Made by a program: the position numbers and the translations under genes. A model generated the notes under the pieces. It worked only from the letters and a program-made list of their open reading frames with translations, was not told where the DNA came from and ran no database searches. DNA of 42,291 bases from a virus. Where the stretch lies: the IMG/VR virus record IMGVR_UViG_3300049255_000012, positions 1-42,291 of that record. One strand, given 5' to 3'. Below, one piece after another: positions 23,736 to 30,242 of the stretch; the first letter of the stretch is position 1, and each line of letters opens with the position of its first letter.

Positions 23736-24173
23736 CTAAGCGGAAGCGGAAGCGGAAATCTGATTGCTCTCGGAGTTTTTTGCGACTTCCTCGATTACTT
23801 CCTTCGCGTCCTCGGTCTTGCTCAACTTGCTCAGTTTGAGGATCTCGTTGCCGATGAAAATGACCTGATCTTGCCGAAGCGTCTCGCCAATTTTTGGTCG
23901 ATCGGCTTCGGTGAATTGAGCGACGCCGGCGTCGTCAACTACTCCCATTTGGACAAGCGCGACGAAAATGTCGAGTGAGCTAGAGCCGTCGCCGTCCGGT
24001 ACAAGCTCCGACTTTGTTCCTTCTTGGTCCGCTGCGGCTTTGACTGTCATGGCCGTAAACTCTCGGACGTGCGCGATGCCGAGTTCTCTGATCTTGACCG
24101 TGCCGAGATCCGGGACTTCGATGTCCACGGTCTTGACCGCGCGGCTCAGTATTTGTGCTCCTGTAAGTGCCAT
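23736..24173 (-). CDS. tail assembly chaperone 1 (gpG-like)
   Basis: The 145-residue acidic protein (MALTGAQILSRAVKTVDIEV, ending NQISASASA) sits between tail tube and tape measure, the place of gpG-type chaperones. AGGAGG precedes the start. About 18 codons before its stop lies A-AAA-AAC in frame, allowing a -1 shift that adds the downstream domain. It is predicted to bind the tape measure during tail assembly. Confidence 0.8.
   Translation of the reverse strand: MALTGAQILSRAVKTVDIEVPDLGTVKIRELGIAHVREFTAMTVKAAADQEGTKSELVPDGDGSSSLDIFVALVQMGVVDDAGVAQFTEADRPKIGETLRQDQVIFIGNEILKLSKLSKTEDAKEVIEEVAKNSESNQISASASA
23775..23781 (-). promoter_or_regulatory. -1 frameshift slippery site (A AAA AAC)
   Basis: On the minus strand the codons GCA AAA AAC present the classic X-XXY-YYZ heptamer. 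After a -1 slip the frame runs open through the first gene's stop into the downstream chaperone ORF (24173 and 23697 are offset by 2 modulo 3, as a -1 shift needs). Such G/GT shifts are conserved in tailed phages. Confidence 0.88.
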
Positions 24174-24208
24174 AAAAAAGAATCCTCCTGTTGTTTTCTT
24201 TTTTGCGA

Positions 24209-24670
24209 TTACGACAACGTTGTGAAGTCGCCGTTGATCTTGATCGTTACCTTGGTGTCGAGCGGTGATCCAACCTTAGCGCTCGGCGTGAATTGCTCGA
24301 CTGTTCCATTGAATCCCCATGTCGAGAGCGCGTTGGACCAAGACACTAAATAGTTTCTCGCCGTGCGCAAGTGTGCGTCGGTGAAAAGCTGTTGGTGTCC
24401 AGGGTTTGTCGGGTCCCACGAGAACGTGCCGACGACGCTACCGGCATCGCCGATGGTGGCAAGAAATTCTTTCATGCCGCCAGGACTATCCATCTGTGTT
24501 ACGTCTTGCAAGTCGTTTTTGATGCCCGACGGCGCGAGGTCGGTCAAGTTGACTAGCTTGATAAAGCTACCGGGTTGAGTCGGGCTCGTAAAAGGAATGC
24601 CGGGGTTGCTCGGATCTTCGTACCAAAGGAACGATTGAAAGCCCTTCTTGGCTGTTGATGTTGAGGACAT
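24209..24670 (-). CDS. major tail tube protein
   Basis: The 153-residue protein matches the tail tube position and style: VTQMDSPGGMKEFLATIGDAGSVVGTFSWDPTNPGHQQL followed by a beta-rich end. Its size is usual for the HK97/lambda-type tube. Polymerised rings would form the tail. GGAG lies 8 nt before the ATG. It is followed by the chaperone genes. Confidence 0.8.
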   Translation of the reverse strand: MSSTSTAKKGFQSFLWYEDPSNPGIPFTSPTQPGSFIKLVNLTDLAPSGIKNDLQDVTQMDSPGGMKEFLATIGDAGSVVGTFSWDPTNPGHQQLFTDAHLRTARNYLVSWSNALSTWGFNGTVEQFTPSAKVGSPLDTKVTIKINGDFTTLS

Positions 24671-24699
24671 TTGGTTTACTCCTATCAGTAAAAGCTATG

Positions 24700-24715
24700 G
24701 CACCAAGGACGGTGC
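24700..24715. promoter_or_regulatory. putative operator 3 (GCACCA-AGGA-CGGTGC)
   Basis: One mismatch to the 6-4-6 palindrome. It lies in the 47-bp gap between two tail genes, where a bound protein could block elongation. It can also form a 6-bp RNA hairpin (GGCACC/GGTGCC) without a T-run. Confidence 0.45.
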
Positions 24716-24717
24716 CC

Positions 24718-25083
24718 TTATGGGAGAGCGATCGCGAGGAACGACACGAGCGCCGAGGTGCAACTAAAATAGAGGTTGCCGTCTGCCTGGACCCAACCGT
24801 CGTATGGGTAGACGCCGAGGCAAGACTCGGTCGTCCCAGCAATGGAATAAACCAGATCGCCCGTTCTGCCTTTGCTGTCTTTGACAGAAGAAACGGTGAC
24901 GCTATGCGACGAGCTGTCGGTATTCTTCGCAAACAACGCGATCCGCCCGGTGTGGCGTACTGCGTTCAAGTCTGTGGTATCGGCTGCGGTGTACAGCGGT
25001 GTCATGTCGAGCGATGTCGCGGCGATGCCCGAGACGTTGTTGAGGTTGGCGGAAGCCATTGCGGTGAGTACTGTTCTGGACAT
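24718..25083 (-). CDS. virion-associated protein of unknown role
   Basis: The 121-residue beta-rich protein (MTPLYTAADTTDLNAVRHTGRIALFAKNTDSSSHSVTV, then KGRTGDLVYSIAGTTESCLGVYP) resembles a small family common among phage structural genes, which I recall near head and tail joining genes. It may decorate the capsid or tail, but its role is not known. GAGGGA precedes the ATG. Confidence 0.5.
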   Translation of the reverse strand: MSRTVLTAMASANLNNVSGIAATSLDMTPLYTAADTTDLNAVRHTGRIALFAKNTDSSSHSVTVSSVKDSKGRTGDLVYSIAGTTESCLGVYPYDGWVQADGNLYFSCTSALVSFLAIALP

Positions 25084-25095
25084 TTGTTTTCCCTC

Positions 25096-25518
25096 TTAGG
25101 TTTGGTTAGGTATTGGCGCTTCGTAGGCTATTTCTAGGTCTAGGGGTAGGTAGAAAACGCGCGCCTTAGCGTCGTAAAGCTCCTGGTTCCCCCAAGAAAA
25201 AATTTCTTGTATCGTCTCGACGTAGCCGGAAGGCGTAGTCACGGTGCCGGAAAAAGCGACAAGCGCCATGCGGACTTGTTGCTCAACCTTCAATGCTTCG
25301 TCGAAGTTGTCCGACCAAGCGGTTATTTGGAAGCGCGCGCGGATCACACCGTGCGAGCCACCGAGCCCGTGATCTTCGTTTGCTGAGATCCGCTGATAGG
25401 ACACAAACGGATAGCTAACGTTCTCGTCCGCTGGATGCGGGAATATGCGCCCCTGAACTATGTTGTTAAGCGGAGCGAAGTTTTTCATGATCGTGACGAT
25501 CGCGGCTTGGATGCTCAT
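25096..25518 (-). CDS. tail terminator / completion protein (DUF3168)
   Basis: The 140-residue protein has the DUF3168 layout: GRIFPHPADENVSYPFVSYQ, ARFQITAWSDNFDEALKVEQQVRMAL and a final DLEIAYE strand. Such proteins (gpU-like) cap the tail tube and join it to the head. It overlaps the gp10-like gene by 4 nt. Confidence 0.8.
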   Translation of the reverse strand: MSIQAAIVTIMKNFAPLNNIVQGRIFPHPADENVSYPFVSYQRISANEDHGLGGSHGVIRARFQITAWSDNFDEALKVEQQVRMALVAFSGTVTTPSGYVETIQEIFSWGNQELYDAKARVFYLPLDLEIAYEAPIPNQT

Positions 25519-25988
25519 GCGCCCTCCGATGGCGCCGACTTCGTCTCAAGCGCGGTGGTGATCAGCGTCCAAAGTTCTTCGCCAAATGCGTCGATAAAGT
25601 TCTCTTTTTGCGAGTCGAACGCAGGACGCAAGAACGGCTCGGCTCGCTGGAAGCGCGTGCCAAACTCGACAAACTTGCCGTAATAAGCGTCTTGCGTGAG
25701 CCCGGTTTTTCTCTGTTGCGCCTTCGTCAAGCGGATCAAGCCGACGAGGACCGTCGCTTGGAAGCGGTCGTCACCGGTCTTTACTCGACCGCCTGAGCGG
25801 CCAATGAATTGCTTTAAGCGCCCGGTGTCCTCCGGAGCGCGCCGGATAGCATCGTCCCTGATCACGGTCGCGGATTTGTAGAGCGCTTTTTTAAGGATGC
25901 GGCCGCCGACTGAGCGCGCCATAATAACTAGCGCGTCGGAGCATTCCTTGAAGCCTTGTAGCTGAATTGTCCCGCGAGTCTCGACCAC
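25515..25988 (-). CDS. HK97 gp10-like head-tail joining protein
   Basis: The 157-residue protein carries the family pattern: ALYKSATVIRDDAIRRAPEDTGRLK, then AYYGKFVEFGTRFQRAEPFLRPAFD. It belongs to the neck of HK97-like phages. Start is GTG, directly after the previous stop (TAAAGTG). It is coupled to DUF3168. Confidence 0.83.
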   Translation of the reverse strand: MVETRGTIQLQGFKECSDALVIMARSVGGRILKKALYKSATVIRDDAIRRAPEDTGRLKQFIGRSGGRVKTGDDRFQATVLVGLIRLTKAQQRKTGLTQDAYYGKFVEFGTRFQRAEPFLRPAFDSQKENFIDAFGEELWTLITTALETKSAPSEGA

Positions 25989-25989
25989 T

Positions 25990-26355
25990 TTATGTACCTT
26001 TGCGCCAAACGGCGACGATCTCTAAAAACTCGTTGCGTAGACTTCCCTTGGTGACGTCCTTGCTCAAGATGTCGTAGGGATGCCCGTTAAACAGGATGCG
26101 ACCTGATGTCGGCAGGTCGGAGCGATAAGCGATCGTGAAAATACCGATCGTGTCTCCTTCAAACTCGCCGCCCTCAAGGTTGGTGCCTGACTTGCGCGTG
26201 TACGGCTGATAGTTGGCCCAGACATCGGCGAGCTTGGAGTAGCCGGCCAATGAGTTCGACTGATCAGCGTTCGACGCTCCTGTCTCGCTATACGTCGCGG
26301 TCAGCGTGTAAAGCGACACTCGTCGGTCAAGCGTTCCTCGTCGGGTTGGTGGCAT
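25990..26355 (-). CDS. head closure protein (gp9/SPP1 gp16-like adaptor)
   Basis: I use ATG 26355, with GAGG 7 nt upstream; a longer frame from 26448 overlaps the upstream gene heavily. The 121 residues (GTLDRRVSLYTLTATYSETG, LADVWANYQP, GDTIGIFTIAYRSDLPTSGRI, HPYDILSKDVTKGSLRNEFLEI) fit phage head-tail adaptors that close the connector after packaging. Confidence 0.75.
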   Translation of the reverse strand: MPPTRRGTLDRRVSLYTLTATYSETGASNADQSNSLAGYSKLADVWANYQPYTRKSGTNLEGGEFEGDTIGIFTIAYRSDLPTSGRILFNGHPYDILSKDVTKGSLRNEFLEIVAVWRKGT

Positions 26356-26362
26356 CGTTACC

Positions 26363-27031
26363 TCACGAGAACGAGAAGCCGCGGTAAGTCGCGAGCATTG
26401 CGTCGACCGTGCTGTTGCTTGGTAGCTGCGACTGATTCGCGCCGACAACCGACGACTCGCGGTTTTGATACCAAGTCCCGATCAGGAGCAACATTGCGTT
26501 GATGATCGGTTGCGGTATGTCCTTCGGCTCGTCGCCATAACCAGCCGTGAACGTTATTTGGACCGCGTCGAGCAAGTCCGGCTGAGTGACAGGCCAAGCC
26601 TGCAACGGAGGCGGGTACAATCGCGGTTGATTGCTGCCGTTCAATGAGATTTGATAACCCGTGCCAGCGCTCAACGTTTGCGGCGTCCCGGTGACGTCGG
26701 TATAGCCGACTGAGCTGATCGCTTGGACAGGTCCATATTCAAGGAATATGGTGTTTTTGTATCTGAGCTTCCGTTGCTCAAATGAGCGCGTAAAGACCCA
26801 GTACCAGCCGTCAAAGACGGGATGCATCGCGTTAGGGAAGTGATCTAAAAAGAGCTGCCAAGTTTGGGTCAACAAAGAGCGCCGAGTGTAGTTCTCGACG
26901 TACTGACGAGCGCAAACGATCAGGCTCGATAGGTAGTCGTTCTCGACATCCTGGTCGATGCGAAGATGCATTTTGAGATCTTCAAGCTCGATCGGCTCTC
27001 GTCCTGGCTCGACGCTCCGGTTGTACCCCAT
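26363..27031 (-). CDS. gp6-like head-tail connector
   Basis: The 222-residue protein begins with IELEDLKMHLRIDQDVENDYLSSLI and contains RQYVENYTRRSLLTQTWQL, the hallmark of HK97 gp6/DnaA-like connectors. It forms the ring under the portal. Start and the previous stop overlap (TAATG). Confidence 0.85.
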   Translation of the reverse strand: MGYNRSVEPGREPIELEDLKMHLRIDQDVENDYLSSLIVCARQYVENYTRRSLLTQTWQLFLDHFPNAMHPVFDGWYWVFTRSFEQRKLRYKNTIFLEYGPVQAISSVGYTDVTGTPQTLSAGTGYQISLNGSNQPRLYPPPLQAWPVTQPDLLDAVQITFTAGYGDEPKDIPQPIINAMLLLIGTWYQNRESSVVGANQSQLPSNSTVDAMLATYRGFSFS

Positions 27032-27249
27032 TACTCAGCCGCTCTCTTTTCCTTGCCCTTGGTGCTCGCCTTCGCTTCTTCCTTCTCAGGAGTCGGCTCG
27101 ACTGTCACCGCTGGCGGTGCGTCCTGGATCTCAACGGCATAGCCGCCACTAACCAACGACTTGCCGAGCGACTCGGAGACTTGGATCACTTCACCCAGCC
27201 TTCCGTGTGCTTCGGGACACGCCATTGGCGTTAAGAGTTTGATTTTCAT
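27031..27249 (-). CDS. small head-region protein (72 aa)
   Basis: From ATG 27249 the protein reads MKIKLLTPMACPEAHGRLGEVIQVSESLGKSLV followed by a Pro/Glu/Lys tail, as in small proteins coded between capsid and gp6 in several phages. An upstream TTG (27336) adds a low-complexity Arg/Pro segment and is not favoured. AGGAGG lies 15 nt upstream, inside a hairpin. Function unknown. Confidence 0.5.
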   Translation of the reverse strand: MKIKLLTPMACPEAHGRLGEVIQVSESLGKSLVSGGYAVEIQDAPPAVTVEPTPEKEEAKASTKGKEKRAAE

Positions 27250-27265
27250 ATCCGACCTAGTGATC

Positions 27266-27290
27266 CTCCTGCCACCTGGTGGCTCAGGAG
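27266..27290 (-). promoter_or_regulatory. hairpin enclosing a ribosome site
   Basis: On the minus strand CTCCTG and CAGGAG pair, with CCAC/GTGG inside. The 3' arm is the only strong Shine-Dalgarno of the 27249 gene, so folding would hide it. The 15-nt distance to the ATG is longer than usual. Confidence 0.4.
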
Positions 27291-27357
27291 ATCTTGATCT
27301 GTTCGAACGCCCAGGAGGAAAACGCGCGTTGACCAAGATCCCCTATTGAGCCGGGTT

Positions 27358-27771
27358 TTACGCGGTGCCGTCGGCTGGGCTGACGAGCGATGCGAGAGCT
27401 TGCGACGATGTCGCGTTGGTTTCCGGTGGGTTGAAGCTGCCGTATTGGAAAAGCCAGACTTCGCCGATCGCCGTCGAAGATCCTCGGGTAAATACGGCTT
27501 TGTGATACCGGAGTAGCGGACGCTCAACAGCCAAAACGACGTCGCCATGCGTTCCGTCGCCGGCGTGAGACCCCGCGATGTCATTGAACGCCGAGTTGTC
27601 TGCCGAGTCTTGCAGTTTGGCGATATTGCCGGATGCCGGTGTTTCCATGCTGCTCACGATGACAAAGCCGCGATAGCCTTGCATATCGAATGAGTTGGTC
27701 GTGATAGTCGAAGTACCCGCGGCAGTATTCGCCTGCAGTTTTGTAATCTTTACGTTTGGTTCAAGTTGCAT
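27358..27771 (-). CDS. virion-associated protein after the capsid gene
   Basis: The 137-residue beta-rich protein (GYRGFVIVSSMETPASGNIAKLQDSADNSAFNDIAGS, VERPLLRYHKAVFTRGSS) resembles a common small phage protein family that follows the capsid gene, perhaps a decoration or stabilising protein. AGGAG lies 9 nt before the ATG. Exact role unproven. Confidence 0.5.
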   Translation of the reverse strand: MQLEPNVKITKLQANTAAGTSTITTNSFDMQGYRGFVIVSSMETPASGNIAKLQDSADNSAFNDIAGSHAGDGTHGDVVLAVERPLLRYHKAVFTRGSSTAIGEVWLFQYGSFNPPETNATSSQALASLVSPADGTA

Positions 27772-27792
27772 TTTGCGTTGCTCCTAGTGTGG

Positions 27793-27811
27793 AGCGGCTC
27801 ACCGAGCCGCT
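27793..27811 (-). terminator. 8-bp hairpin after the capsid gene
   Basis: AGCGGCTC and GAGCCGCT form a perfect 8-bp stem with a 3-nt loop. There is no T-run, so it is better seen as an mRNA-stabilising or processing hairpin than as a full terminator. Confidence 0.45.
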
Positions 27812-27839
27812 TCCATGTCTACTCTGTTGCTGCCGCTTA

Positions 27840-29120
27840 CTAGCTGTTCGGCGTGATCATGCGGGCCGCGGCTTCGCTCAGGACGGGAGCGCCATCGGAC
27901 CACATGCGGCAGATAAATCCGGTTTGGTCGGTGTCTTGATACAGCTCGTTCAAGCGGATCAATTCCATATCCAAGCTGTCGACGATGCGATACATCTGTT
28001 TGAAGTCCGCGTACATGCCGACGTACTGGTTGGTCGAGCCGTAGGTGTTCGGAACGTATTCCGACGAGATGTAGGGTCGACCCAAGATCGTCGGCGGTGC
28101 GCCGTTGGTTGGCGGCTGCCAGATATAGAAGTTGGTCGTCGACTTCGCGAGCTTGATTTGACCGAGCGTTGTGCGGTGGAAGAACCATTGCGCATTAGGC
28201 TGGTACTGATCTTTGAGCGTGGTTTGCGTATTGATCAAGCTATCAAACCAGTTGAGGCCGCCACTGATCGAGCCGGACATTACGACGTCGCGATCGGTGT
28301 ACAAGCCTTTCTGGGAAGCGACGAACATGCCGAGCGGTTGCCCTGCGCCGCTGCCAGAGATGTACGCTTGTTCAAACGTGGTTGCGAACAGGTATTTAAA
28401 CTCGTCAATGATGATCTGATCCGGTCCCATCGGCGACATGCGCAACAGGGTATTGGATGCTTTGATCTTCTTACTGAGCTTGTTGGGCTGGAAGGTACGG
28501 AGACCGAAGGTCAAGCCGGTGTCATCCGGTTGGCTGGCTTCAACTTCTGCCGTCCATGCCGCTGAGCCCATACGAGCCGTTCTGACTGGGAAGCTCAACG
28601 ACTGAGCGTTGGCGAGCTGGAAGGTTTGCGCCAACTGGCGAACATAGACCATGTTGTCGACGGTCTTGATCAGATCCTGAACGAATTGGAAAGGAGCCAT
28701 CAGATAACCGCCGGCGGTGTTGATGTCGCGTTGCAGGTCGCGGTATTCCTTAGCCGCGGTGCGTTCCTCGTGAGACATCTCCATTTCGCCGAAGCGGAGA
28801 TATTTCTCCCAAGCTTTCTTGCGCTTCTCGACCTGAGCCTTCGGGATCGGATCGTTTGGATCTTTTCTGCGACCCTCGGGATCTTCATCGCCGGGAACGA
28901 TTACTTTCCCTTCCGGACTTCCCAACCGGCCGTTGAGCGATTGCATCCGCTCGGCTCGGCCAAGCTGTTCCTCTAATTGGTTAAGCTCCTTATCGGCCGC
29001 GTTCCAATTATTGGTTTCCTCTTGCGTCATCGTCCGCTTTTCAGCGACGGCCGCTTGGTCTATATCTTTCATGCGAGCCCAAAGCTCGTTCATTTTCTGG
29101 CGAATTTCTCTCGGTTCCAT
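27840..29120 (-). CDS. HK97-fold major capsid protein
   Basis: From ATG 29120 (AAAGGTGAT 4 nt upstream) the protein has 426 residues. An N-terminal coiled-coil delta domain of about 125 residues (EIRQKMNELWARMKDIDQ, ELNQLEEQLGRAER) is followed by the HK97 fold (GGYLMAPFQFVQDLIKTVDN, RQLAQTFQLANAQSLSFPV, FEQAYISGSGAGQPLGMF, near-C-terminal GFICRMWSDGAPVL). The N-terminal domain acts as scaffold and is expected to be removed by the protease encoded upstream. Confidence 0.92.
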   Translation of the reverse strand: MEPREIRQKMNELWARMKDIDQAAVAEKRTMTQEETNNWNAADKELNQLEEQLGRAERMQSLNGRLGSPEGKVIVPGDEDPEGRRKDPNDPIPKAQVEKRKKAWEKYLRFGEMEMSHEERTAAKEYRDLQRDINTAGGYLMAPFQFVQDLIKTVDNMVYVRQLAQTFQLANAQSLSFPVRTARMGSAAWTAEVEASQPDDTGLTFGLRTFQPNKLSKKIKASNTLLRMSPMGPDQIIIDEFKYLFATTFEQAYISGSGAGQPLGMFVASQKGLYTDRDVVMSGSISGGLNWFDSLINTQTTLKDQYQPNAQWFFHRTTLGQIKLAKSTTNFYIWQPPTNGAPPTILGRPYISSEYVPNTYGSTNQYVGMYADFKQMYRIVDSLDMELIRLNELYQDTDQTGFICRMWSDGAPVLSEAAARMITPNS

Positions 29121-29169
29121 GCCATCACCTTTGCTGATGCGTGGTGATGCAGGACCGAGAGCGCAAAGC

Positions 29170-29229
29170 AAAAAGGCGCGGAGTCGCAGATCACCACAAT
29201 GTAAGTGGTTTTCTTTTGACTTCGCGCCT
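29170..29229 (-). terminator. long stem-loop plus T-run before the capsid gene
   Basis: On the minus strand AGGCGCG-A-AGTC (29229-29218) pairs with GACT-C-CGCGCCT (29185-29174), broken only by one A/C mismatch. An inner ACCAC/GTGGT hairpin lies in the loop and TTTTT ends the element. It has the form of a terminator or attenuator, 50 bp before the capsid ATG. Confidence 0.6.
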
Positions 29230-29308
29230 AATCTACAGATTGGCGGGCCGGTCGTGTGTTTAACGCTTGTCTGAAGCTACAGCTATCAGAGGCGTCAACG
29301 CCTTCGAA

Positions 29309-29338
29309 TATTCAAGCACCATCTATGGTGCGTGTCAA
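29309..29338 (-). promoter_or_regulatory. putative capsid-gene promoter with operator in the spacer
   Basis: On the minus strand TTGACA (29338-29333) is a perfect -35 box. The next 18 bp contain the perfect palindrome GCACCA-TAGA-TGGTGC (29331-29316). The -10 (TGAATA) is poor, so the promoter is tentative, while the palindrome is clear. Confidence 0.4.
29316..29331. promoter_or_regulatory. putative operator 4 (GCACCA-TCTA-TGGTGC)
   Basis: This is the second perfect 12/12 copy of the palindrome seen at 621-636. It lies in the 222-bp gap between protease and capsid genes. Confidence 0.6.
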
Positions 29339-29342
29339 CTAA

Positions 29343-30242
29343 CTATTTCTTTGCCCCAGGAGGACCGGCTGGATCGATTTTTTCTTTCCACGCTGCCTCG
29401 ATTGCGCTCTCTATATGAGCCAATTGCGAGGCGGTGTACTTGTCGCGATCATCAGTCTTGTGTATGTAGTCCCACGCGCTTCGGATATGATCCTCATCAT
29501 CTAGCGGATATCTCTCTTGCTTGTCAGATTGAAATCCAGGGTCAGCATATTTGACGTCGCCATATGGCTTTTTCCCCGCGCGATGTGCCGCCATTTGCAA
29601 TCTACGCTTGCGCGCTTCGGCTTCAACCTGAATTTCTTTTTCTTTTTCGCTCGGCTGTTTTTTCTCGTTCATCAAGGCTTGGTAGTCCTCGGTTGAAAAC
29701 TCGCCGTTGCGCTTTGTTCTCAGTTTGAGATGATCGGAAGTCTGTCCGTATGCGGGCATCGGCGTTACGCAAATGTCAGAGAGCGACATCTTGGAGATCG
29801 TCCGCAACGTCATTCCATTATGGTTGCCGTTCCAGTCGTCGTCCTCGACATAGAATCCGATCGACATGCCGTCGGTGTCACCGCGTCGGATAGACTCGAC
29901 CACGTCGCGGCCAAGCTGCGTGTTTGCCGGCTGGAATGAGACGAACAAGCCTGTCTGATCTTCTCTCAGGCTGAGAGTCCCTGAGCCGGCTTTGTATCGA
30001 GCCAACGGGACGTCGTCGTCGTCGTGGTTGAAGCAAGCAATGATCATCGAATCCGGATCGGTCAACGACTGCTTGGCCGCGCCGGGCATGATCCGCTCGG
30101 CGAACATGCCGCCAATGGTGGCCACCTGGTTGTAAACCGCGGCATATCCCTCGATTGTCGGCAATTGTCCCTCGTCGGCTGCCGCTCTCACTTCCAACGG
30201 TTTAACGATCATGCGTCGTTCTTTCTTCTTATCAAAGCTCAT
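29343..30242 (-). CDS. prohead protease (HK97 type) with C-terminal extension
   Basis: ATG 30242 overlaps the portal stop (ATGA). Residues about 11-175 form the S78/HK97 protease with H73 (FNHDDDD) and S127 (GMSIGF), the catalytic pair. The rest (about 215-299) holds a YPLDDEDHIRSAWDYIHK domain that I recall as a separate phage domain (DUF6582-like). The enzyme cuts the capsid delta domain during maturation. The extension may be a second function or a scaffold contact. Confidence 0.87.
   Translation of the reverse strand: MSFDKKKERRMIVKPLEVRAAADEGQLPTIEGYAAVYNQVATIGGMFAERIMPGAAKQSLTDPDSMIIACFNHDDDDVPLARYKAGSGTLSLREDQTGLFVSFQPANTQLGRDVVESIRRGDTDGMSIGFYVEDDDWNGNHNGMTLRTISKMSLSDICVTPMPAYGQTSDHLKLRTKRNGEFSTEDYQALMNEKKQPSEKEKEIQVEAEARKRRLQMAAHRAGKKPYGDVKYADPGFQSDKQERYPLDDEDHIRSAWDYIHKTDDRDKYTASQLAHIESAIEAAWKEKIDPAGPPGAKK

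Noticed and set aside
27756-28565. 269-codon plus-strand frame
   Set aside because: Opposite strand of the capsid gene; His/Arg/Val composition of a shadow.
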